From Fimbriiglobus sp. (GTDB lineage Bacteria; Planctomycetota; Planctomycetia; Gemmatales; Gemmataceae): a DNA stretch of 42,403 nt. The translations under genes and the position numbers were made by a program. The stretch lies in NCBI GenBank assembly GCA_025352235.1, contig JANXTU010000170.1, forward strand, positions 1 through 42,403. The letters run 5' to 3'. Below are positions 26,056-34,358 of this stretch, piece after piece. Under the pieces are notes generated by a model, which saw nothing but the letters and a program-made list of their open reading frames with translations, was not told where the DNA came from and did not search any database. Each line of letters begins with the position of its first letter. Positions within the stretch are counted from its first letter, which is position 1.

Positions 26056-27482
26056 TCTTGGCCTGCAAAGAATTCCCGATCTTCTTGATCGTCGTCCTCG
26101 CCGGGTATCACCTGCTCCGGGCCCGGCGCTGGAAATACCTCTGGCTGACCCTGGCGAGTTGGACCTTCTACGCCTGGGCCAGCCCCGGTTACCTCTGGGT
26201 GATCCTCCTGCTGACGGCGATCGATTACTTCGCGGCGCTGCGCATCGAAGCGAGCGCCGACGAGCGCGTCCGCCGACGCTGGTTGATTTTGAGCATCGTT
26301 TCAAACCTCGGTCTGCTCGGGGCATTCAAGTATGCGGCGTTCGTGTTTGACAACGCGTTGACAGTGGCCGGGTGGACCGGGTTCGCCGCCGGCGACCGGA
26401 CCTGGGAAATCCTGCTGCCGCTGGGCATCAGCTTCCACACCTTCCAAGGCATCAGCTACACGGTGGACGTCCACCGCCGGCGCATCCCGGCGGTGCGGAA
26501 CTTCGTCGATTACGCTCTCTTCGTGTCGTTCTTCCCGCAGTTGGCCGCCGGGCCGATCGTGCGCGCCGTCGAATTCTTACCGCAGATGGTCGTTCCGCCG
26601 AAGGTCGGCTGGGCCGAAATCGAACTCGGGTTACGCCTCGTCGTCGTCGGCATTCTGAAGAAGTTTTTCATCGCCGATCAACTGCACGACCTCTTCGTCG
26701 CGCCGGTGTTCCTCGACCCTGGGGCGTATCCACCGGACATCCAGCGCTGGGCGACGCTGGCGTGGGCGATCCAAATCTACTGCGATTTCAGCGGCTACAC
26801 CGACATGGCCCTCGGGTTGGCCAAGTGGTTCGGTTTCGACCTGCCGCCGAATTTCCACTTGCCTTATTTAGCCACGAACATCGGCGACTTCTGGCGGCGC
26901 TGGCATATCTCGCTCTCGTCGTGGTTGCGCGACTATCTCTACTTCCCGCTCGGCGGTAGTCGCGGGAGTGCGGCGCGGACGTACCTCAACTTGATGCTGC
27001 TCTTCGTCCTGTGCGGGTTGTGGCACGGGGCCGCGTGGCACTGGCTGGCCTACGGCGCTTACAATGGCCTGCTGATGGGGCTGCACCGGGCATTCGATCG
27101 GACGTTCCCGAATGCGGCGTGGCGGAAGCGCCCGGCGTGGATCGCCTTCGCGTGGGCCGCGACCGCCTATCAATTGCTCTTCGGGTTGGTGTTGATCCGC
27201 ATGAACAACTGGGAGACGGGCCTGCAACTGCAAGCGTCGTTGTTGGGAATCGGAACCGGAGGCGGAACCGCGCTGACGCGCGTGCCGTTGCCGGTGATCG
27301 TGCTCATGCTCGCGGGGTTGGCGGGGCACATCGGCGCGGCACGGCCGGGGATTTCGATCTGGCTGCGGCGCCCGGGCCGGATGCAAAACATCACCCTCGG
27401 CGCGGGCTACGCGGCATCGGTCGCACTGCTCGTCGCGTTCGGTCCCGGTGTCACCAAGAGCTTCCTCTACATCGCATTTTGA
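26052..27482 (+). CDS. AlgI-like MBOAT O-acyltransferase
   Basis: 476-aa polytopic inner-membrane protein of the membrane-bound O-acyltransferase family, expected to move acetyl groups from cytoplasmic acetyl-CoA to the outside. Hallmarks are YWLxLA-like opening helices (LWLTLASWTFYAW), PLGISFHTFQGISYTVDV, FFPQLAAGPI, DFSGYTDMALGLAKWFGFDLPPNF, NIGDFWRRWHISLSSWLRDYLYFPLGGSR and the catalytic-His region LWHGAAWHW. It starts at ATG 26052, overlapping the SGNH stop codon, which indicates coupled translation. An in-frame ATG at 25980 lies inside the SGNH gene and would add a hydrophilic, unlikely N-terminus. The combination points to acetylation of an exopolysaccharide or wall polymer. Confidence 0.92.
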   Translation: MILACKEFPIFLIVVLAGYHLLRARRWKYLWLTLASWTFYAWASPGYLWVILLLTAIDYFAALRIEASADERVRRRWLILSIVSNLGLLGAFKYAAFVFDNALTVAGWTGFAAGDRTWEILLPLGISFHTFQGISYTVDVHRRRIPAVRNFVDYALFVSFFPQLAAGPIVRAVEFLPQMVVPPKVGWAEIELGLRLVVVGILKKFFIADQLHDLFVAPVFLDPGAYPPDIQRWATLAWAIQIYCDFSGYTDMALGLAKWFGFDLPPNFHLPYLATNIGDFWRRWHISLSSWLRDYLYFPLGGSRGSAARTYLNLMLLFVLCGLWHGAAWHWLAYGAYNGLLMGLHRAFDRTFPNAAWRKRPAWIAFAWAATAYQLLFGLVLIRMNNWETGLQLQASLLGIGTGGGTALTRVPLPVIVLMLAGLAGHIGAARPGISIWLRRPGRMQNITLGAGYAASVALLVAFGPGVTKSFLYIAF

Positions 27483-27499
27483 ACGGCGGAGGGTCCGGC

Positions 27500-29026
27500 A
27501 TGAATCGCTTTCGCTGGGTCATCCTCGTCGCGCTGATCTGCCTCCCCGTCGCCTATCTCGCGCTCGACTGGCATCTGCCGGGCTTCGGCGCGGCGCAGTC
27601 CGTGGCCCAACCGCTGCGCGTCCCCGACGGCGATCAAGAGATGGCGTGGCTGCACACGACCACGAACAGTTCGACGTGGGAGCGATTCGTCGCGGGTTGG
27701 GTGCGGGCGCAGGCGACCGTACCGGAATTGGAAGTCGACGGGTCGAACGCGTTCCTCGATTCGACGACCGCGGTGCCCGAGTTGATTGTCGGTTGGAAAG
27801 GGCGCGAACCCCGGCTCCGCATCCGTTGGTACAAACTGCAAAACGACATCACCGCCGGCGATTGGGTGAAGGCGCTCGCCGCGCGCGACCGGCCACCGCT
27901 CGCGATCATCGGTGGCGGATCGAGCGACCGGGCCGTCGATCTCGCCCGGGCCATGGACGCCCAAAAACACTGGAACGGCGACCGGCCCGCGCTCTTCATC
28001 ACCACCGCCACGGCCGACGACGTCGGCGAGAATAGCCGGGAGAAATCCCGGCTCGTCGACCTCTACGACGACCGCACGTTCCGCTTCTGTTTCACCAATC
28101 GCCAGATGGCCGACGCGGTCCTCGACTTCGTCGACCAAGCCCCCGACCTCCGGCCGGAAGTCTTCGAACTCGAAGCGCTGCGGGGAATCACCGGCGCGGG
28201 GGCGGGCCACCCGAAACCGCAGCGCCACCAACCGCACGTCTTCTCGGTGCAATGGAACGACGACCCGTATTCGAGCGATTTGCACGAGCAATTCCAACGC
28301 GCGCTGCTCGCCCAGACCGAGGCCGGGGGCGTGCGTCAAGCGGCGTTCCAACTGTCGCGGCTCGATATCCCGTTCAGCGTCGGCGGGTTCCTGAAGCCGA
28401 ATTTGAACGAGCAAGAAACCGCCAAGTTCATCGCCGGGCAGATCCGCACGCTCCCGGCGCAGCGGTCGATGTTGATCTTGCCGGCCGCGACTCAACCGGC
28501 GCGGCGCCTCCTGCAAGCCATCGTCGAGCGATCCCCGCGCTTGTCGCGGAGGCTCGTCGTCGTCACCGGCGACGGCATCCCCGTGAATGCCCTCCTCCGC
28601 GATGGCGACTTCGCCTGGCGCGCCGGGGCGCTCCCGGTGCCGCTGGTGCTCTTCACCCACAACGACCCCATCGCGTGGGACGACGGCATCCGCTGGCCGC
28701 GCGGCGCCGGCGACTCCAACAGCACCGAGGAATTGATGCACTTCGCCGAGATGGCCCGCGTCATCGTCGCCGGCTGTTTCCCGACCGCCGGCGGGTTGGT
28801 CGAACGCAGCGACGACCTCATCGCCCGGTTGCACGCCCGGCGGCCCGCGTTCTTCGACCCCAACGGCGACCGCTTGGGCGGCACCGGCGAACACGTCGTA
28901 ACCCTCCTACCCCGCGACGACGCCGATGGCGCGCGCGGCTCGGCGCAGTTGTCCGTCTGGCGTCGCGACCCGACGGGCGCGTGGAAAGGTGTCGGCCTCT
29001 TGAACCTCGGGGTGGCGAAACCGTGA
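27500..29026 (+). CDS. secreted protein with a type I periplasmic-binding-like fold
   Basis: 508 aa. A signal or anchor segment (WVILVALICLPVAYLAL) is followed by a large soluble domain. PPLAIIGGGSSDRAVDLARAM and the subsequent RPALFITTATADDV resemble the first-lobe pattern of receptor/Leu-Ile-Val type binding proteins (a G..SS..A phosphate-like loop, then an ITTATA strand). RSMLILPAATQPARRLLQAI and RLVVVTGDGIPVNALL fit the second lobe. I assign the fold, not a ligand. ATG 27500 has GGAGGG at 27487-27492 and lies 17 bp after the MBOAT gene; its stop overlaps the kinase start by 4 nt. The coupling suggests it feeds a signal to that kinase or scores a substrate for the acetylation machinery. 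Confidence 0.6.
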   Translation: MNRFRWVILVALICLPVAYLALDWHLPGFGAAQSVAQPLRVPDGDQEMAWLHTTTNSSTWERFVAGWVRAQATVPELEVDGSNAFLDSTTAVPELIVGWKGREPRLRIRWYKLQNDITAGDWVKALAARDRPPLAIIGGGSSDRAVDLARAMDAQKHWNGDRPALFITTATADDVGENSREKSRLVDLYDDRTFRFCFTNRQMADAVLDFVDQAPDLRPEVFELEALRGITGAGAGHPKPQRHQPHVFSVQWNDDPYSSDLHEQFQRALLAQTEAGGVRQAAFQLSRLDIPFSVGGFLKPNLNEQETAKFIAGQIRTLPAQRSMLILPAATQPARRLLQAIVERSPRLSRRLVVVTGDGIPVNALLRDGDFAWRAGALPVPLVLFTHNDPIAWDDGIRWPRGAGDSNSTEELMHFAEMARVIVAGCFPTAGGLVERSDDLIARLHARRPAFFDPNGDRLGGTGEHVVTLLPRDDADGARGSAQLSVWRRDPTGAWKGVGLLNLGVAKP

Positions 29027-30636
29027 CATCCGCCCGCATCCGCTGGACGTCCGTCGGCAACTACGTCGTCGGTTTGGCGCCGTTCGTCGTCGTTTGGATC
29101 GTGCTCGTCGGCTGGCTCGCGAACCTCCTGTATTCCCGCGCGGCCTGGTCGGAAGAGTCGGACGAGGCCCTCGTCCGCGAGTGGATCGACGAGACCCGCC
29201 CCTTCCGTAAGACCCTCTTGGAGTTGATCCGCGAATACTTGCACCTGCGCCAAGAGCACGCGTCCGGCCGGGCGTTGCCCTCCGATTTGACGACGAAGCG
29301 GAGCGAACTCGACGAACAACTCCAAGCGCTCACGGAACCGACGCGCTCCTACGAAAACAAGCTCCCCGGCTTCCCGATCCTGTTCCGCCTGGCCGTCGTC
29401 GTCCCCGGCGACGACGGCCCCGATCCGGAGCGGATCGCCTGGAACAACCCGCTCCCCCGGCCCCTGTCCGGGTTGGGTTCCCGCGTGCACACGCTCCGCT
29501 ATTCCCCGGCGACCCTCGGCGACCGACCCGTCTTCATCGAATGCGAATACCAGCTCCACGCATTCAACAAACTCCAGCGGCGCGAGCAGGAGCGCCGCCG
29601 CGAATCGCTCGTCGCGGGGGCGGTCCTCGTCGCCGCGATGCTCATCGCCGTCGTCTTCGTCGTCCGGTTCGTCCGGCACGAACTCGCCCGCGAAACCGAG
29701 AAATTGAAGGTGCTGGCCGCCGCCGAACACCGCGAGCGCGAACTGCTGGAAACTCGATTGCAGCAGCAGCAGACCGAGCGCGAAAACGAAATCCTCGACC
29801 GGCGGGCGGAGCGCGCCGAGACCGCCGAACTCGAGTTGAAATCGCAGATCTACGCGAGCATCGGCATCATGGCCGGCAGCTACGCCCACAACATCAAGAA
29901 CCTGCTCGTCCGCCCCAACGACCTGCTGCGGCGCTGCCTCGAAGCCGACGGCCTCACCGACCCGCAAACGGGGATGCTGCACGAAGTCCAAGCGACCCTC
30001 GGCACCGTCACCGACCGATTGCAAGAGATCCTCCGCACCGTCCGCCGCGACCCGAACGAAACGACCATGGCCCGGATCGACTTGGTCCCTTTCGTGAAAA
30101 CGTTGGTGCGGACGTGGTCCGACGTCGGCCGCGACAAATGGAAGTTGCTGATCGAAACGGAACTCCCCGCGGAGCCGGTGCGCATCGAAGGCGATTTCAG
30201 CCACCTCCAGCAAGCCCTCGAAAACCTGATCTTCAACGCCCGCGATGCGACCTTCGAGATGCGCAACCAACTCCGCGAAGAGGCCCGCCGGGCGGACGGG
30301 GTCGAGCGCAAACAAAAGCTCTTGGACGCCGCGAGTTGGAAGGGGACGCTGCGGTTGAGGCTCTCGACCGACGCCGATTCGGCGACGCTCGATGTCTCCG
30401 ACAACGGCATCGGCATGACGGACGAAGTCCGCGAGCAATGCCTGCGCACGCACTTCAGCACCAAGCGCGACAACGCCCTTTACGAAGGCCACTCCGCCGG
30501 CATGGGGCTGGGGCTGTCGTTCGTGGCCATGGTGCTCGAACACCACGCGGCCGCGTTCGCCATCGAGTCGGCCCCGGGGCGCGGCAGTACCTTCCGCATC
30601 CGCTTCCGACGGCCCGCCTCAGATGCGCACGAATAG
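29023..30636 (+). CDS. membrane sensor histidine kinase
   Basis: 537 aa. TM1 (about residues 14-37), an extracytoplasmic sensor of about 160 residues, TM2 (about 196-219) and a long charged coiled coil (about 220-275) lead to the kinase. The phospho-acceptor is probably His289 in GSYAHNIKNLL. The ATPase domain shows the N box ENLIFNARDA, the G1 box DNGIGM, a THFSTK lid segment and the G2 box GMGLGLSF. No receiver domain or response regulator gene is in the window, so the output partner is elsewhere. The GTG start at 29023 overlaps the previous stop (GTGA), so it is the fourth gene of the acetylation operon. Its 3' end overlaps the converging acyltransferase gene by 18 nt. Confidence 0.88.
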   Translation: MTSARIRWTSVGNYVVGLAPFVVVWIVLVGWLANLLYSRAAWSEESDEALVREWIDETRPFRKTLLELIREYLHLRQEHASGRALPSDLTTKRSELDEQLQALTEPTRSYENKLPGFPILFRLAVVVPGDDGPDPERIAWNNPLPRPLSGLGSRVHTLRYSPATLGDRPVFIECEYQLHAFNKLQRREQERRRESLVAGAVLVAAMLIAVVFVVRFVRHELARETEKLKVLAAAEHRERELLETRLQQQQTERENEILDRRAERAETAELELKSQIYASIGIMAGSYAHNIKNLLVRPNDLLRRCLEADGLTDPQTGMLHEVQATLGTVTDRLQEILRTVRRDPNETTMARIDLVPFVKTLVRTWSDVGRDKWKLLIETELPAEPVRIEGDFSHLQQALENLIFNARDATFEMRNQLREEARRADGVERKQKLLDAASWKGTLRLRLSTDADSATLDVSDNGIGMTDEVREQCLRTHFSTKRDNALYEGHSAGMGLGLSFVAMVLEHHAAAFAIESAPGRGSTFRIRFRRPASDAHE

Positions 30637-31806
30637 TTTCTTGGAATGGAGCCACCACAGGGCGAGCCAATACACCGCCAGCACTGTCGCACCAGCGACG
30701 ACCGGTTCTGACCGCGCGTCAAATAGCTGAAACGCATTCGCCCCGAAGTGGGTTTTGACAGTGCCTACGATGAACGCCGCGATGGGCACCTCCGCGACGC
30801 AGTAAATCAAAATTGAATTCGCCCCGATCACCCGCAGCGGGTACGACCAACCCCGGTAGCCGACGGCGTCGGTGGCCGCGTGGAACAACGCGAGCAGCAC
30901 GAAGCACCAACCGCCGCTGAACAGCACCCAACTCGGCGTCCAGATGCGCTTGACCATCGGGCAGACGCCGAGGGCGTCGATCACCCAACCCGCGCCGAGC
31001 AAGCCGGCGCCGACCGCCGCGAATAGGCCGACTTTCCGCCACGCGGTTCGTTCGCTCCGCATCCAGCCGCCGGCCAGCAGGCCGAGGAGCATCGTCGCCA
31101 GTGTCGGCCCGGCGCTGATCGTCGCGTAGCCGCCCCGGTTGCGGGTGAAGTGGGACTGGCGTCCGAATTGATTCAAAAACCAGTGGTCAAAGCCCCAACC
31201 CAAGTTCTCGTTCTTCTGCCAGTGGGCTTCGAAGCCTTCGAGCGGCAGCGGCCGGGGGCTCGGCTCGCGGGACAACTCGGCCGTCGAGGTTTCCAAATTC
31301 CAGTCGTACCCGACGTAGGCCAGCCACGTGAAGCCGAGGATCAAAACGATCGCCAGAGCATGCCGGGACGACGGCGCCGGGTACGCCCACGCCAGCAAGA
31401 ACAGCGGCAGGTACCCGAGGCCGATCTGCGTGAGAGTGTCTTCGAACGTGAAGACCGTGTGCGGTTTGCCGATGGAGCGTAGGACGATGCCGAGGGTGAC
31501 GAGGGCGAACGCGCGCCAACCGGCATGCAGCGCCGCCCGGCCAAACGATTGCCCGTCGGCCTTGCGGCGTGCAATGGAGAAGGCGAGGGCCGCGCCGACG
31601 AGGAACGAAAACGACGGCTGGATGAGGTCGTGCAGCGAACAGCCGATCCACTCGACATGGGTGGTGTGGAAACGGACCGATTTCCAAAACGGGCTACCGG
31701 GGAATTCCTTGGCAATGCGCGGGAGTTGCAACACTTCCGCGAGCATGAGGAACATTGCGAACCCGCGGTACGCATCGATCGAAGTCGCGCGGGTCGGTGC
31801 GATCAC
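30619..31806 (-). CDS. HGSNAT/DUF5009-type membrane acyltransferase
   Basis: 395-aa polytopic membrane protein. The start TSIDAYRGFAMFLMLAEVL and the following HVEWIGCSLHDLIQPSFSFLVGAAL match the heparan-alpha-glucosaminide acetyltransferase-like family (D..RG then W.G....DL..P.F.F.VG). Members are thought to carry acetyl groups across membranes to sugars. GTG 31806 is preceded by GGAG. It lies 14 bp after the DUF4340 gene and is the last gene of the five-gene - strand operon. Its end overlaps the histidine kinase tail-to-tail by 18 nt. The substrate is unknown; a sugar polymer or glycan precursor is the family-based guess. Confidence 0.8.
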   Translation of the reverse strand: MIAPTRATSIDAYRGFAMFLMLAEVLQLPRIAKEFPGSPFWKSVRFHTTHVEWIGCSLHDLIQPSFSFLVGAALAFSIARRKADGQSFGRAALHAGWRAFALVTLGIVLRSIGKPHTVFTFEDTLTQIGLGYLPLFLLAWAYPAPSSRHALAIVLILGFTWLAYVGYDWNLETSTAELSREPSPRPLPLEGFEAHWQKNENLGWGFDHWFLNQFGRQSHFTRNRGGYATISAGPTLATMLLGLLAGGWMRSERTAWRKVGLFAAVGAGLLGAGWVIDALGVCPMVKRIWTPSWVLFSGGWCFVLLALFHAATDAVGYRGWSYPLRVIGANSILIYCVAEVPIAAFIVGTVKTHFGANAFQLFDARSEPVVAGATVLAVYWLALWWLHSKKLFVRI

Positions 31807-31820
31807 GGCGGGCTCTCCGG

Positions 31821-34310
31821 TTATTTCCGCAGCGATTCGGGCTGCTCCGCGTAGTTGCGGAAGAACGACGCCTCGATCTTCGCCACCCCTTCGAAGCTGC
31901 TCCCCTCGGCGTAGACGTACTTGGGGTTCGCGTCCGGCTTGCCGATGCGCAGGAACTCCGCGCGGCCGGTCTCGGGGACGATCAAGATTTGGAAGCCGCC
32001 CAAATTCGGGTCGAGTGCCATCTCCGGATTCGACGCGGGCAGGTACTCTTGTGTCCGCGGCGCTTCGAGCACCTTCAGCAGGCCCATGACTTTATCGGTG
32101 TCCAACGGGAAGTCTTTCGGCTCGGTCGCGACCCACGTATTCCCTCGGCGTTCGAGCGTCAAGGCGATCGGCTTTTTCGTGACGCTGGCGTTCTTCCACG
32201 CGGTGATTTCGAGCCGCTTGATCTTGGCCGCATCGAAGCGGAACAAGACGCGGTCCCGCAGGTCGGCGGACGCGTAGAGGTCGAACAATTCTTTCGGAGC
32301 CGTGAAGACGAACGGTTGACCGGCGACGCGGAAGTAGACGCTCTTCTTATCGTCGGTCTCGGCGCCGAATTCGTACGTCCGGTCGGGCGCCTTGTCTTGG
32401 CTCACGGTCGCTTTCAAGCGCGGCGCGGCCAAGCCCCAGCGGGTCAACTCGTCGGCGCTCGGCGTGTCGGTGATCAACTTCGCATTCTGCTGCGCGGCCA
32501 ATCCGAAGAGCATCTGCGGCAGCATTTCGCCATCGGCGTTCGTCTTGGGGGTGCTTTCGGGCTTGGCGAACTCCCAGCGGCCCAGCGGGTTGACGTTCTT
32601 TTCCGGCGGGCCGGCCCGGACGATTTCGTAGGCGACGGCGCCGCGGTTGAAGGCCACCTTGGTGACGGTCTCGAGCTTGAACGTCCCGGCACGCGGATCG
32701 ACGTAATCCATCCGCGGTCGCAACAGCCGGTCGACGAGATCGAGCGGAATTTGGAAGTCGACCGCGGCCCCGCCCGAGCGGCGCAAGTAGGCGATGTCTT
32801 TGTCGACCTTGCCGAGCGTGAAGGTGACGGGATCGCCTTTCACGGCCGGTTCGGCCGGCACGGCGTCGCCGGTGATCGGCGTATTTGCCGGGAGTCCGCC
32901 GTACCAAACCTTCACGGTCGCCGTGGTCGCGGCGAACGCGGCCGCCGATTCCGGGCTGTTCGGGAGCAGTACCGACTTCGCGGCGCGCGGCTTCGTGAGG
33001 GCTTCGATCAATTTGCTGACGGACGCGCGCGGGTCGGCCGGGTCGCCCGAGCCGACGTAAGTCGCCCAGCGGCCGTCCGGGGTCGCCCCGTAAATGGCCC
33101 ACTGAGCCGTGGCGCCGACGGTCGTCGAGATCCGCCGGAGCTTGAAGCTCGCCGCGCCCTGCACGATGTCGATCGCGTCGATGAATTCTTTCTTGGCCTC
33201 GGGGACGAGATCCTTGTTCCGCATCTCGGACGGGTTGGCGATGGTGCTCGCGATGGCGTCGAGCCGGTCGGTGGCGACCGTGATCGCGGCGGTGTCCCCG
33301 ACCATCCGGCAGTAGACTTTCCCCGGAACCACCGGCTTGCCGTCCTTCTCCACTTTCTTGCCGATGAGCAGCACCTCCGGCGCCGCGGCCCCCTTCGGTT
33401 TGAGTTCGACGCGGATGGCCGTCGGGTCGCCGTCGGCGAGGCCCCACGCGGTGAGATCCGCAGGCGAGGCCCCTTCGATGTAATCGCCGATTCCGGCGGG
33501 CGCGAGCGTGATGAGCGCGTTCAACAGCGGTCGGACGCCGGTGAACAGGTCGGCGCGCGGCACGCTATCGCCGGCCGTGTCGGCATCGCCGAAATTGGCC
33601 GGTTCGTCGAACTTCCAGCCGTCCGCCGTTTTGGAGAGTTTGATCGCAGCGCCGCCGCGGGATACGGAGAAGGCGTCGATGCCGGTGTCGGGATTGGTGA
33701 CGTTGGCTCCGAGGAGCCGGCGGGTACGGAAGTCGGTGATCCACTTGGAGAGGGTCCAAGCGGCGCCGTCTTTCCCGGCGGCCGCCTCGCGGAACAACGG
33801 GCGGAGGTCCAGGGTCCGCAGGGCGATGGCGCGGTTCGGGTTCTCCCCGGTCGAGACGAACGTGAAGGCGTCGTTACCGCCGATGGTCGTGTCGCCGATG
33901 TTCACGGTTGCGCCGGCGGTATCCCCGCGCTTCAAGGTGATGCGGACCGTCGGTTTGCCCAAGCCGAGCGCACCGGGGTTGTCCATCGAGCCGGGGTAGC
34001 GTGTCGGTTTGGCGTTGAAGAGCATCCGCACGAGGCCGTCGATGGCGAACGAATCGACCTTGGCGACGACCGGCTGCTTGAGTTCCCACTTGCCCTCGCC
34101 GATCTTGCGAAAGACGAGTTTCTCCTCGGCCGGTTCGGTGCGGACGAGTTCCACCGTGTCGACGTCCGTTTCTTTCAGGCCGGTCGAGGTCAATGGCGCG
34201 ACCAGACCCTCGGCGCCGGCGTCGCCCTTGTCGAGGTAGGTCACGAGCGCGAGCGTACCGATGCCGAGGACGACCGCCGCGAACAGGATGGCCGTGAAGC
34301 GGAAATTCAT
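31821..34310 (-). CDS. DUF4340-domain protein of a Gld-type ABC system
   Basis: 829 aa. One N-terminal membrane anchor (FTAILFAAVVLGIGTLALVTY) is followed by a large extracytoplasmic region made of repeated beta-rich units. Typical DUF4340 phrases recur: KLVFRKIGEGKWELKQPVVAKVDSFAIDGLV, later NTWVATEPKDFPLDTDKVMGLL, and GLGKPTVRITLKRGD and WGLAAPRLKATV. In other bacteria DUF4340 genes sit directly behind gldG-like genes, as here (48 bp gap). The role is unknown; the protein probably sits in the envelope with the GldFG-like transporter. Its length of more than 800 residues suggests at least two DUF4340 copies. Confidence 0.82.
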   Translation of the reverse strand: MNFRFTAILFAAVVLGIGTLALVTYLDKGDAGAEGLVAPLTSTGLKETDVDTVELVRTEPAEEKLVFRKIGEGKWELKQPVVAKVDSFAIDGLVRMLFNAKPTRYPGSMDNPGALGLGKPTVRITLKRGDTAGATVNIGDTTIGGNDAFTFVSTGENPNRAIALRTLDLRPLFREAAAGKDGAAWTLSKWITDFRTRRLLGANVTNPDTGIDAFSVSRGGAAIKLSKTADGWKFDEPANFGDADTAGDSVPRADLFTGVRPLLNALITLAPAGIGDYIEGASPADLTAWGLADGDPTAIRVELKPKGAAAPEVLLIGKKVEKDGKPVVPGKVYCRMVGDTAAITVATDRLDAIASTIANPSEMRNKDLVPEAKKEFIDAIDIVQGAASFKLRRISTTVGATAQWAIYGATPDGRWATYVGSGDPADPRASVSKLIEALTKPRAAKSVLLPNSPESAAAFAATTATVKVWYGGLPANTPITGDAVPAEPAVKGDPVTFTLGKVDKDIAYLRRSGGAAVDFQIPLDLVDRLLRPRMDYVDPRAGTFKLETVTKVAFNRGAVAYEIVRAGPPEKNVNPLGRWEFAKPESTPKTNADGEMLPQMLFGLAAQQNAKLITDTPSADELTRWGLAAPRLKATVSQDKAPDRTYEFGAETDDKKSVYFRVAGQPFVFTAPKELFDLYASADLRDRVLFRFDAAKIKRLEITAWKNASVTKKPIALTLERRGNTWVATEPKDFPLDTDKVMGLLKVLEAPRTQEYLPASNPEMALDPNLGGFQILIVPETGRAEFLRIGKPDANPKYVYAEGSSFEGVAKIEASFFRNYAEQPESLRK

Positions 34311-34358
34311 CGAAGAAACCTCGTGTCCGTGAGACCGATGCGCGAGCGGGGCCGGGCA

